Part shown: positions 54,384-62,621 of the stretch, piece after piece | Numbering within the stretch: the stretch's first letter is position 1 | Layout of the letters: every line of letters starts with the position of its first letter | NCBI RefSeq assembly: GCF_016827605.1 | Contig: NZ_JAEPJQ010000001.1 | Location: 124,001 to 188,000 of the forward strand | From: Hyunsoonleella ulvae | GTDB taxonomy: Bacteria; Bacteroidota; Bacteroidia; Flavobacteriales; Flavobacteriaceae | Reading direction: 5' to 3' | DNA length: 64,000 nt | Notes under the pieces: generated by a model | Seen by the model: the letters and a program-made list of their open reading frames with translations, nothing else | Databases searched by the model: none | What the model was told of the DNA's origin: nothing | Made by a program: the position numbers and the translations under genes

Positions 54384-55217
54384 TTAAATCTTAAACGTCA
54401 TAACTGGTAATGTCGCATGGTTGGCAACATCTTCTCCAATACTACCCTCAAAGAAATGTGCTAAGCCTTTTCTGCCGTGGGTAGGGATAGCAATAATATC
54501 TGCCCCAATTTTATTGGCACAATTTAGCAGACCATCTTCAACCGTATAATCTGCTACATAGCACACATCTTCCATCTTATCTAAGTTTCTATCTGCTTTG
54601 GTAAAGAAGTTTACAACGTTACGCTCAATTTCCAATGTACTTTTAAAACGATCGTTTGGCAAGTTAACATGCACTAAATACACTTTAGCACCAATTTTTT
54701 CAAATAACTGTTTTGCTTTAAGGTAAGACGAAATACATTCTTCAGAAAAATCGCAAGCAAAAGCTACCACATCAAAATGAATATTTGGCAATTCCTTTTT
54801 TACTACCAGCACAGGAATTTCCGCATGGCGTACCACGCGCTCTGTGTTAGAGCCAACAAAATATTCCTTAAGTCCAGATGTGCCATGGGACCCCATTACA
54901 ATTAAATCCGCATCGGTTTTTATAGCTACATCATTTACTTCGCTAAATATTTTAAAGTGTTTTACCAAGGGGGTTACCTTTATATCTTGCAAAAAATCCT
55001 TTTTTAAAAATGCTTTAAACTTCTTTTCAGCTAGTTTTAAAAAAAATGCTGTTTTTTCATGTTGCAAACCATCAGAAGACGAAAGCATAATATCAGACAT
55101 CTCTAACATGTGTAGTGCTAGTACTTCTGCGTTATACACTTTAGCTAATTTAGCTGCAGTTTTAAGTGCATATTCTGAGTGATTTGAAAAATCTATGGGT
55201 ACAATAATTTTTTTCAT
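54384..55217 (-). CDS. universal stress protein, tandem UspA domains
   Basis: A 277-residue protein made of two UspA domains. Both keep the ATP-binding motif: MGSHGTSGLKEYFVGSNTERVV in the first, IPTHGRKGLAHFFEGSIGEDV in the second. The start KKIIVPIDFSNHSEYALK is typical. It lies 59 bp behind hemN on the same strand, so it is probably transcribed from the hemN promoter with the FNR-type box. A paralogue at 35897-36703 heads the usp-fnr operon, also under such a box, hinting that both respond to low oxygen. Confidence 0.9.
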   Translation of the reverse strand: MKKIIVPIDFSNHSEYALKTAAKLAKVYNAEVLALHMLEMSDIMLSSSDGLQHEKTAFFLKLAEKKFKAFLKKDFLQDIKVTPLVKHFKIFSEVNDVAIKTDADLIVMGSHGTSGLKEYFVGSNTERVVRHAEIPVLVVKKELPNIHFDVVAFACDFSEECISSYLKAKQLFEKIGAKVYLVHVNLPNDRFKSTLEIERNVVNFFTKADRNLDKMEDVCYVADYTVEDGLLNCANKIGADIIAIPTHGRKGLAHFFEGSIGEDVANHATLPVMTFKI

Positions 55218-55276
55218 CTTGTTGTTTTTTAATAATTAGTGCTAGTAAAGAATAACGGTAAATTTGGTAGGTTTCG

Positions 55277-56641
55277 TTAAACCGTCATTGAGAACAACTG
55301 TGTTTCTGGCTGTTTTCGTTTTAACAACACATCAAAAGCCATACACACATTACGTACAAAAGGTTTTCCTTTTTCTGTGACTTCAATACCATCAGCATAA
55401 ATACGTACCAATCCGTCAGTTTCCATTTCTTTTAACTGAATTAAAACATCTGGTATTTCCTCAAAATAAAGGTTAGTATTGCTCCAAGACGTTTTAAAGC
55501 GACACATTAAGTTTAATATATGCTGTCTTATAATTAAATCTTCAATATTTAGTATATGTCCCCTAAACACTGGTAATGTATTGGTTTTTAATATCTCGTA
55601 ATAGGATTTAATATCTTTTACATTTTGCGCAAAACCATACCAAGCATCACTGATGGAGGATACTCCTAACCCAATCATGGCTTGTGTTTTAGAAGCGGTA
55701 TAGCCCATAAAATTCCTGTGTAATGTTCCATGTTCCATAGATTGGTACAAAGCATCTGTTTTAAGGGCAAAATGGTCCATCCCAATTTCTTCATAACCTA
55801 CTTCTGCCAATAGCTGTTTACCTATTTCATACTGTGCTCTCTTAAGACTTGCACTAGGTAAATCGCTATCTTGAAATCCTCGCTGTCCGTTACCTTTTAT
55901 CCAAGGCACATGTGCATAACTATAAAATGCCAAACGATCTGGAAGCAACAGTTTTGTTTTTAAAATGGTATCCTTAATATGCTCTAGTGTTTGGAAGGGA
56001 AGTCCAAAAATAATATCATGCCCTACTGATGTATAACCCACCTCCCTAGCCATATCAGTGGCTTTTTTTACATGTTCAAATGGCTGGATACGATGAATAG
56101 CCTTTTGTACTGTTTCATTGTAGTCTTGAACGCCAAAGCTTACACGCCTAAAACCTACATCATATAAAGCCTGTAAATGTGCTCTGGTTGTATTGTTAGG
56201 ATGCCCTTCAAAACTAAACGCATAATCTGGTGCTAATTGCGAAGTCTTTAAAATTTCAGAAATTAAATATGTTAAATGTTCGGGACTAAAAAAAGTTGGT
56301 GTACCTCCTCCAAGATGTAATTCCCTTATAAGAGGTGTTTCATTAAATAACTCCAAATATAAACGCCATTCCTTTAATACGGCGTTTATATAGGGCAATT
56401 CTACTGCATGTTGTTTTGTAATACGCTTGTTACAGCCACAAAACGTGCACAAACTCTCGCAAAACGGCAAGTGAATGTATATACTTATACCCTCTTTGGT
56501 ATTACTTTCCTTTAACGAATACCTCAAGGAGGTTTTCCATTCTTCAACAGAAAATGTTGCACTATCCCAATAAGGTACAGTGGGGTAACTTGTATAACGG
56601 GGACCTGCTATGTTATACTTATTTACTAATGATGTTGACAT
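55277..56641 (-). CDS. hemN: oxygen-independent coproporphyrinogen III oxidase
   Basis: A 454-residue radical SAM enzyme for haem synthesis without oxygen. The 4Fe-4S motif is C-x3-C-x2-C at Cys61, Cys65 and Cys68 with the extra Cys70 typical of true HemN (IHLPFCESLCTFCGCNK), and the N-terminal pattern YNIAGPRYTSYPTVPYW is diagnostic of HemN rather than HemW. It supplies haem for the cbb3 oxidase at low oxygen. Its promoter has a perfect FNR-type palindrome. Confidence 0.95.
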   Translation of the reverse strand: MSTSLVNKYNIAGPRYTSYPTVPYWDSATFSVEEWKTSLRYSLKESNTKEGISIYIHLPFCESLCTFCGCNKRITKQHAVELPYINAVLKEWRLYLELFNETPLIRELHLGGGTPTFFSPEHLTYLISEILKTSQLAPDYAFSFEGHPNNTTRAHLQALYDVGFRRVSFGVQDYNETVQKAIHRIQPFEHVKKATDMAREVGYTSVGHDIIFGLPFQTLEHIKDTILKTKLLLPDRLAFYSYAHVPWIKGNGQRGFQDSDLPSASLKRAQYEIGKQLLAEVGYEEIGMDHFALKTDALYQSMEHGTLHRNFMGYTASKTQAMIGLGVSSISDAWYGFAQNVKDIKSYYEILKTNTLPVFRGHILNIEDLIIRQHILNLMCRFKTSWSNTNLYFEEIPDVLIQLKEMETDGLVRIYADGIEVTEKGKPFVRNVCMAFDVLLKRKQPETQLFSMTV

Positions 56642-56658
56642 ACCTGATAATTATATAC

Positions 56659-56704
56659 CAAAATTAGAAGATTGAAAAGTGAAAAAATATGACATAAGTC
56701 ATAT
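56659..56704 (-). promoter_or_regulatory. hemN promoter with FNR/CRP-type box
   Basis: Minus strand: exact -7 element TAATTTTG at 56659-56666. A perfect palindrome ATATGAC-ATAA-GTCATAT at 56687-56704, centre 56695.5, is 29.5 bp from the -7 element. Start codon 18 bp downstream of the -7 element. No matching -7 element lies at the same distance on the plus side (toward YceI). Confidence 0.85.
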
Positions 56705-56768
56705 CATTAATGTTGCAATTCATGGATTTATAACTTAACTTTCGAGATAACTAAAAATCATATGAAAA

Positions 56769-57389
56769 ATGAAAAAATTAAGTATTGTTTTTTTTGTTTT
56801 AGCATTGACCCTAACCGCATGTAAAAACGAAAAAAAAGAAGTAAAAACAGATACAACCAGTGATGTTACCACTGAAAAGTTTGTTGTAAAGTCTGAAGCT
56901 ACATCTGTAAAATGGACCGCTTATAAAACCACTGAAAAAAAAGGTGTTGGTGGCGAATTTAAGACGGTAAATTTTGAAAACAAAGAAGGGGCATCTGTAG
57001 AGGAAGCGCTTAATAACCTTGAGTTCTCAATCCCTGTAAGCAGTTTATTTACTAAAGATGAAGGTAGAGATGCGAAAATAAAAATGTTTTTCTTTGGAAA
57101 AATGTTAGATACAGAGCTTTTAAAAGGCACCATAAAACACAATGGTACAGATTATAGTGCAGCTTTAACCATGAATGGGGTTACTAAAGATCTACCACTA
57201 CAGGTAACTGTTACTGACCAAAGACGTGTTACCATGACTGGCACTATAAACTTGGCCGATTGGGATGCATTAGAGGCCTTAGCATCCTTAAATAAGATAT
57301 GTTATGAGTTACACAAAGGTCTTGATGGTGTTAGTAAAACATGGGAAGATGTTGCCCTTGAAGTATCTACATACTTACGCAAAAGCTAA
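56769..57389 (+). CDS. YceI-family lipoprotein
   Basis: A 206-residue exported protein with lipobox LTAC at residues 15-18. The mature part is a YceI-like lipocalin-type beta barrel (VKWTAYKTTEKKGVGGEFKTV, then FSIPVSSLFTKDEGRDAKI and FFGKMLDTELLKGTI). YceI proteins bind isoprenoid or polyprenyl molecules in the periplasm. Divergent from hemN and followed 5 bp later by the SodC-like lipoprotein gene. Confidence 0.88.
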   Translation: MKKLSIVFFVLALTLTACKNEKKEVKTDTTSDVTTEKFVVKSEATSVKWTAYKTTEKKGVGGEFKTVNFENKEGASVEEALNNLEFSIPVSSLFTKDEGRDAKIKMFFFGKMLDTELLKGTIKHNGTDYSAALTMNGVTKDLPLQVTVTDQRRVTMTGTINLADWDALEALASLNKICYELHKGLDGVSKTWEDVALEVSTYLRKS

Positions 57390-57394
57390 AAAAA

Positions 57395-57883
57395 TTGACA
57401 TTTATAAAAAACCACAGCATCCTACTAATAATCCCATTGTTACTTTTTACATCATGTAAAAAGAACAATGAAAAAGAGAGTGTAGTAGCACCTATTGTGG
57501 AAACAGAAGTTACTCTACCTAAAAAGTTTAAAGTAGTGCTTAACCCCGAGTATAATGTTAATGTAACTGGCAAAGTAATGCTTAAGGCAGAACAAAATAA
57601 TGTAACCTTAACTGCTATTGTTAGTGGACTTGTTCCTGGAGAACACGCATTATACATTCAAGACAAAGTGAACCAGAGCGATGATAACTCCAAATTTATT
57701 GGCAATCTTATAGCTGATGATAGTGGTAACGGTACTATTTCTAGAATTACAGAAGATTGGTGCATAGGTTGTGGTAACGATGCAAAAGATATTTTAGGGA
57801 AACACATTGTGGTTTATACCAAAGCAAACGATCCATCAAGTACCTTAGAAACGAGTATAAGTTGCTCGGGACTTATAAAATAA
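57395..57883 (+). CDS. SodC-like lipoprotein lacking metal ligands
   Basis: A 162-residue lipoprotein (lipobox FTSC at residues 18-21). Residues about 55-160 match the Cu/Zn superoxide dismutase fold: VSGLVPGEHALYIQDK aligns with the enzyme motif GLxPGEHGFHIHE, and GNLIADDSGNGTISRI and DILGKHIVVYTKANDPSS with the corresponding SOD strands. The copper/zinc ligands are replaced (HGFHIH becomes HALYIQ at 84-89), so it should not be an active SOD. Probably a structural or binding protein in the periplasm. Start is a TTG at 57395, since no ATG is available; it follows YceI closely. Confidence 0.75.
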   Translation: MTFIKNHSILLIIPLLLFTSCKKNNEKESVVAPIVETEVTLPKKFKVVLNPEYNVNVTGKVMLKAEQNNVTLTAIVSGLVPGEHALYIQDKVNQSDDNSKFIGNLIADDSGNGTISRITEDWCIGCGNDAKDILGKHIVVYTKANDPSSTLETSISCSGLIK

Positions 57884-57905
57884 AAACGTATTGCTTATCC
57901 TATAG

Positions 57906-57934
57906 AAAAGCTGCCTTTTTGGTAGCTTTTTTTT
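57906..57934 (+). terminator. Rho-independent terminator
   Basis: Stem AAAAGCTGCC (57907-57916) / GGTAGCTTTT with one G-U pair and a short T-rich loop, followed by TTTTT. It ends the YceI-SodC-like unit. Confidence 0.75.
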
Positions 57935-57970
57935 ATGGTAGTAACTAGTATCAAAAAGTTAGTAACATCC

Positions 57971-58771
57971 TTAAATCTTCCTCGCCTTCAAACAAAATAT
58001 CAGAGGGTATAATTTATCCTGGGTAACATACATCCCAGAATCTGTCTTTGCCAAATTAGGCAACACATTGTATGGACTTTCATTGTACTCCTTCAAATAT
58101 TCTATATGCAAACCTGCTTCGGTTAACGCTGAAACCACTTCGCCTAAGCCATGATTCCAACAGTATTCTTTACTAATCATTTTTGAGTTTTCATCGGCAT
58201 AAGTCCCCTCATATTCCTCATAAATAACCTCATCTTGCATATAACCATATTTCATGATGGGTGTATCTCCCAAATAATCAAACATCCAAACCATAGGATG
58301 AAATTCTGCTATGAAAAACGTTCCTCCTTGTTTTAAACGTTCTGCAATCATCCGCCCCCATGGTTTTAAATCTGGTAACCAACCAATCACACCATAACTG
58401 GTAAAAACAATATCAAATTCAGCTTTTACATATTTGGAGGTATCTAAAACATTACAGCATACAAATTTAGCATCTAACTGTAACTCATCATTCAATTGTT
58501 GTGCTAGTTTTATCCCTTCATCGCTCAAGTCTACGCCAATACACTTAGCACCTAACCTACTCCAACTCAACGTATCTTGTCCAAAATGACATTGCAAATG
58601 CAGCAAAGATTTCCCAGAAACATCGCCTAAAGCTTCTAACTCATAGGACATTAAAGATGATTTTCCTTTTTTAAATCCTGCCATGTCATACATATCACTT
58701 TTGGCATGAACTTTGACTTTGTTATTCCAAGTAGATTTATTGGTTTTAAAAAAAGAATTAATTGATTTCAT
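57971..58771 (-). CDS. class I SAM-dependent methyltransferase
   Basis: A 266-residue enzyme with the Rossmann motif I SLLHLQCHFGQDTLSWSRLGAKCIGVDLS and motif near FDIVFTSYGVIGWLPDL. It has no membrane segment. Substrate is unknown; the pattern HLQCHFGQDTLSWSRLGA belongs to a broad group of uncharacterised small-molecule methyltransferases. It stands alone between the YceI/SodC-like pair and the CDGSH gene. Confidence 0.8.
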   Translation of the reverse strand: MKSINSFFKTNKSTWNNKVKVHAKSDMYDMAGFKKGKSSLMSYELEALGDVSGKSLLHLQCHFGQDTLSWSRLGAKCIGVDLSDEGIKLAQQLNDELQLDAKFVCCNVLDTSKYVKAEFDIVFTSYGVIGWLPDLKPWGRMIAERLKQGGTFFIAEFHPMVWMFDYLGDTPIMKYGYMQDEVIYEEYEGTYADENSKMISKEYCWNHGLGEVVSALTEAGLHIEYLKEYNESPYNVLPNLAKTDSGMYVTQDKLYPLIFCLKARKI

Positions 58772-58854
58772 TTCTGTAAGTTAAACATCTAAGCTACGAC
58801 CTATATCGTAAATATAGTATAAAGTTTTTTCCGCATACGCGTCTATATATATTT

Positions 58855-58888
58855 AAAGCGCTTCGATAATTAATTATCAAAGCGCTTT
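58855..58888 (-). terminator. long palindrome, probable terminator after the CDGSH gene
   Basis: A 34-base near-perfect palindrome with outer arms AAAGCGCTT (58855-58863) / AAGCGCTTT (58880-58888), one mismatch. It begins 22 bp after the stop of the CDGSH-protein gene (minus strand). The T-run after it is short. Confidence 0.6.
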
Positions 58889-58909
58889 ATCCTTTTTGGT
58901 AATTTTTAA

Positions 58910-59329
58910 CTAACCTTTAAATGCTGCTTGTACATGTGCCCCATCACAATAAGGTTTGTTATCAGACTTTCCACACCTACAAAATGCTGTAGTTTTATTT
59001 TTTGTTTCAGAAGAACCATCTTTAGCCACTACCTTCAGAGTGCCATACACCAATAACGGTCCATTTTCTAGCACTTCTATTTTAGTCTTCATAGTTTCAG
59101 AGGTTTTATCCTTTTCATCATTCATATAAAAACGTAATGCACCTGATGGGCATTGTTTTACTTGATCGATAATAGCCTCTGTTTCTGCCTCATCCATTTT
59201 AACCCAAGGTCTTAACCTTGGCCGGAACACCTTTGGCAAACCCTTAGCGCAGATCGCAGAATGGATACATTTTTCAGCTTCCCAAACTACTGTGGTTTCT
59301 CCATTTGTGTATTCTTTTATCTTACCCAT
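58910..59329 (-). CDS. Fer4_19 plus CDGSH iron-sulfur protein
   Basis: A 139-residue protein joining two small iron-sulfur modules. Residues 1-65 form a divergent 4Fe-4S mono-cluster domain (VWEAEKCIHSAICAKGLP with Cys21 and Cys27; VKQCPSGAL with Cys60). Residues about 90-139 carry the CDGSH 2Fe-2S motif: Cys117, Cys119, Cys128 and His132 (FCRCGKSDNKPYCDGAH). Both are cytoplasmic redox or cluster-transfer domains in bacteria. The combination is a known architecture; the substrate or partner is not known. It stands alone and may be linked to iron-sulfur maintenance. Confidence 0.88.
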   Translation of the reverse strand: MGKIKEYTNGETTVVWEAEKCIHSAICAKGLPKVFRPRLRPWVKMDEAETEAIIDQVKQCPSGALRFYMNDEKDKTSETMKTKIEVLENGPLLVYGTLKVVAKDGSSETKNKTTAFCRCGKSDNKPYCDGAHVQAAFKG

Positions 59330-59441
59330 ATTTTAGTTTTTACTAAAGATACAAAAACCAGCTCATTTTAACCTCCACTGTTGTTCTTTACTTCTAAGCT
59401 TTTATTGCTTATTTTTGTTAGAAACCGAAAACAAAAATCTA

Positions 59442-60713
59442 TTGTCTGATTACAAATTAGGTCTTGATTATGCTCTAAAACAAGACCAAAATGACACTTT
59501 AAGACCTTATCGAAATCTGTTTCACATTCCAAAAGACAAAAATGGAAATGATTTGATTTACATGACAGGGAACTCTCTTGGTTTGCAGCCCAAACAAACC
59601 AAATCTTATGTAAATCAAGAACTTGACGATTGGGCTAGTTTGGGTGTAGAAGGCCATTTTGAAGCCAAAAACCCATGGTTAAAATACCATGAATTCCTAA
59701 CAGAACAAATGGCAGAGATGGTAGGAGCAAAACCCATTGAAGTTATTGTAATGAATACCCTTACGGCAAATCTTCATTTTATGATGGCTTCGTTCTACCA
59801 ACCCACTACATCCCGATATAAAATATTGATTGAAAGTGATGCATTCCCTTCTGATAAATATGCTGTAGAATCACAATTACGGCATCATGGATTTGATCAT
59901 AAAGATGGATTAGTACTTTGGAAGCCCCGAAAAGGAGAAGAGCTACTAAATTATGAGGATTTAGAAAATATTTTAGAAGAACAAGGGACAGAGATTGCCT
60001 TGATTATGATTGGAGGGGTAAATTATTACACCGGACAATTTTTTGATTTAAAACGTATTACAGCACTTGGCCATAACCATGGTTGTATTGTTGGTTTTGA
60101 TTGTGCCCATGGCGCAGGTAATGTTGCACTTAATATACATGATTCTGGTGCCGATTTTGCAGCATGGTGTACCTACAAATATTTAAATTCTGGTCCAGGT
60201 AGCTTAGCAGGGTGTTTTGTACATGAAAAACATGCCCATAGAAAAGACCTTAACCGATTTGCAGGCTGGTGGAGTCACAACAAAGAAACACGTTTTAATA
60301 TGCGAGGGGAATTCGATCAATTGCCTGGAGCCGAAGGTTGGCAGTTAAGTAATCCACCTATTTTATCTATGGCAGCTATAAAATCGTCTTTAGATGTTTT
60401 TACCAAAGTTGGTATGGAAGCTCTAACAGAAAAATCTAAAAAACTCACAGGGTATTTTGAGTTTCTACTTAAAAATTTAGGAGAGGATTTTATTAGGATT
60501 ATAACACCTAGCCAACCAGAGGAACGTGGATGTCAACTTTCTATACAAGTTAAAAATGCAAATAAATCTTTGCACCATAAATTAACCGAAGCCGGCGTTG
60601 TTAGTGATTGGCGAGAACCAGATGTAATTCGTTGTGCACCTGTACCTCTTTATAATTCGTTTGAAGATGTTTACAGGATGGTTGAAAAATTGAAAGCTAT
60701 TTTAAATGATTAA
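59442..60713 (+). CDS. kynU: kynureninase
   Basis: A 423-residue PLP enzyme that converts kynurenine or 3-hydroxykynurenine to anthranilate or 3-hydroxyanthranilate plus alanine. The hallmark sequences are present: MTGNSLGLQPKQTK near the start, GFDCAHGAGN, and the Schiff-base Lys in CTYKYLNSGPG. I prefer a TTG at 59442 (giving MSDYKLGLDYALKQDQND, as in homologues); an earlier in-frame TTG at 59415 overlaps a -7 element (TATTTTTG at 59410-59417). First gene of the kynurenine group; overlaps the next gene by 8 bp. Confidence 0.93.
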   Translation: MSDYKLGLDYALKQDQNDTLRPYRNLFHIPKDKNGNDLIYMTGNSLGLQPKQTKSYVNQELDDWASLGVEGHFEAKNPWLKYHEFLTEQMAEMVGAKPIEVIVMNTLTANLHFMMASFYQPTTSRYKILIESDAFPSDKYAVESQLRHHGFDHKDGLVLWKPRKGEELLNYEDLENILEEQGTEIALIMIGGVNYYTGQFFDLKRITALGHNHGCIVGFDCAHGAGNVALNIHDSGADFAAWCTYKYLNSGPGSLAGCFVHEKHAHRKDLNRFAGWWSHNKETRFNMRGEFDQLPGAEGWQLSNPPILSMAAIKSSLDVFTKVGMEALTEKSKKLTGYFEFLLKNLGEDFIRIITPSQPEERGCQLSIQVKNANKSLHHKLTEAGVVSDWREPDVIRCAPVPLYNSFEDVYRMVEKLKAILND

Positions 60714-61110
60714 AAAAGCATTCATATTAATATTAGTTTTTCTACTGACAATTTGCTGTAATTCTGGCACTTATGATAATGACCCCAAATCATGGAAAAA
60801 AGTATTTGGGGAGGACAGTCCAAAAGGAATAGAAGTAATTCAATCCAGATTTTGGAAATCTGCTCATTGGTCTTATGAATTTGAGTTTTATTGCGAAATG
60901 AATGCAACCAAAGAGTTCTTAACTTATTATTTTATTGACCATTTTAAAATGAAACGTCAAAAGAAAAAAGTTGTTTTCTATTCAAATAATAAGCCTAATT
61001 GGTTTATTAAAAATCTAGAAAACTATGAAGTCTGGGAAAAAGAATATTCAATTACTCTATATTTAAATGAAGAATCTGATAAGGCTTATTTACATTGTAA
61101 TCAATTTTAG
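60706..61110 (+). CDS. small lipoprotein of unknown function
   Basis: A 134-residue exported protein with a hydrophobic signal (MIKKAFILILVFLLTICCNS) and a lipobox-like TICC. The remaining part is polar with alternating strands and aromatic residues (FWKSAHWSYEFEFYCEMNATKEFL). I do not recognise a family. Its ATG overlaps the end of kynU by 8 bp and the next gene (kmo) begins 4 bp after its stop, so it belongs to the operon by position, but nothing in it points to tryptophan metabolism. Confidence 0.65.
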   Translation: MIKKAFILILVFLLTICCNSGTYDNDPKSWKKVFGEDSPKGIEVIQSRFWKSAHWSYEFEFYCEMNATKEFLTYYFIDHFKMKRQKKKVVFYSNNKPNWFIKNLENYEVWEKEYSITLYLNEESDKAYLHCNQF

Positions 61111-61113
61111 TGA

Positions 61114-62535
61114 ATGGAAGAGAAACAACAAAACATACTCATCATTGGCGCAGGTCTTTGTGGCTCGCTTTTAGCACTTAGGCTTGCCCAAAGAGGCTAC
61201 AATGTTTCGGTGTATGAAAAACGCCCCGATTTACGAAAAACTGACATTAGTGCTGGTCGCTCTATAAACCTAGCTTTTTCCAATCGAGGTCGTAAAGGCA
61301 TAGCTTTGGTTGGAATTGAAGATAAGGTAAAAGCCCTGTGCATCCCTATGCATGGACGTATGATACATGATACCCATGGCAATACGTTTTTATCCAACTA
61401 CAGTGGCAGAACACATGAACATATCAACTCTATTTCTCGTGGAGATTTAAACACTTTACTTCTAGATGAGGCAGAAAAACACGAAAACGTTAACATATAT
61501 TTCAACAAGAAATGTAAATCTGTAGATTTTGAAAAGACTACCGCACTTTTTAAAGACTACCTAACAAAAGATGAATTTGTGGAAGACGCCGATGTTATTA
61601 TTTCTACAGACGGTGCAGGCTCCATTATGCGAAAAAGCTATTATTTAGGTAAAAAATTCTTGTTTAGTTTTTCTCAAGACTATTTAACCCATGGTTATAA
61701 AGAACTCTCTATATTGCCCAAAGACAACGGCGTTTACAGAATTCATAAAAACGCATTGCATATATGGCCCCGCAAAAGCTTTATGTTAATTGCCTTACCT
61801 AACTTAGATGGTAGTTTTACCGTAACACTCTTCTTAAGTTACAACGAAGGCAAATACAATTTTAACAACCTTACTAATAAAGACATCGTTCTAGAATTCT
61901 TTCAGAACGAATTTCCAGATGCATTGGCAATAATGCCAAATTTATTAGATGATTTCTTTGCAAACCCCACGGCGCCTTTAGGTACTATAAAGTGTTCCCC
62001 CTGGCATTACAAAGGCAATACACTTTTAATGGGAGATGCGGCACATGCTATTGTCCCTTTTTATGGTCAAGGTATGAATGCCTCTTTTGAAGATGTTGTA
62101 GAATTTGATGCTATTTTAGATAAATATGAGGGCAATTGGGAAACTGTATTTTCTGAATATGAAAAAACCCGAAAAAAAGATACTGATGCCATTGCCGATT
62201 TGGCTATTGATAATTTCCATGAAATGAAAGATCATGTGGCCAAATCTATATTCAAAGAAAAGCGAAAAATTGAGATGGCTCTGGAAAAAGAATTCCCAAA
62301 TGACTATGCATCAAAATATAGTTTGGTTACCTTCAATGAAAACATAGGTTACCGCGAAGCTATGCTTCGAGGAAGAGCTCAAGATAAAGCCATTTTAAAT
62401 ATGCTTTCTGATGGTGTGATTTCATCAACAGATAACATCAAAGTTATTTTAGAAAAAGTAAAATTAGAAACTGCCACTATTTTAGAGGATGACAAAATTG
62501 CTGGGTTGAGCACAGAACCCAAGGAAGGAATTTAA
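61114..62535 (+). CDS. kmo: kynurenine 3-monooxygenase
   Basis: A 473-residue flavoprotein hydroxylase that turns kynurenine into 3-hydroxykynurenine. FAD-binding GAGLCGSLLALRLAQRGYNVSVYEKRPDLR at the N-terminus, the FAD motif GRSINLAFSNRGRKG, and GDAAHAIVPFYGQGMNASFEDV in the C-terminal part are all typical of Kmo. Bacterial Kmo lacks the mitochondrial anchor and is probably cytoplasmic. With kynU and the downstream 3-hydroxyanthranilate dioxygenase it forms the 3-hydroxyanthranilate route. Confidence 0.94.
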   Translation: MEEKQQNILIIGAGLCGSLLALRLAQRGYNVSVYEKRPDLRKTDISAGRSINLAFSNRGRKGIALVGIEDKVKALCIPMHGRMIHDTHGNTFLSNYSGRTHEHINSISRGDLNTLLLDEAEKHENVNIYFNKKCKSVDFEKTTALFKDYLTKDEFVEDADVIISTDGAGSIMRKSYYLGKKFLFSFSQDYLTHGYKELSILPKDNGVYRIHKNALHIWPRKSFMLIALPNLDGSFTVTLFLSYNEGKYNFNNLTNKDIVLEFFQNEFPDALAIMPNLLDDFFANPTAPLGTIKCSPWHYKGNTLLMGDAAHAIVPFYGQGMNASFEDVVEFDAILDKYEGNWETVFSEYEKTRKKDTDAIADLAIDNFHEMKDHVAKSIFKEKRKIEMALEKEFPNDYASKYSLVTFNENIGYREAMLRGRAQDKAILNMLSDGVISSTDNIKVILEKVKLETATILEDDKIAGLSTEPKEGI

Positions 62536-62586
62536 AACAAAAAATTAATTAAACATATCAACCAACTCCAAAACCCTGTTGAGAGT

Positions 62587-62621
62587 TTCTCCCCAAAAAG
62601 GAGATTAAGAGGGACGTATTA
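62587..62621. repeat. interspersed palindromic repeat, single copy before the SDR gene
   Basis: tttctccccaaaaaggagat (62587-62606) with tail taagagggacgtatta ending on the base before the SDR ATG at 62622. Matches the right-hand copy of the paired repeats. No clear left-hand copy follows the kmo stop codon. Confidence 0.65.
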
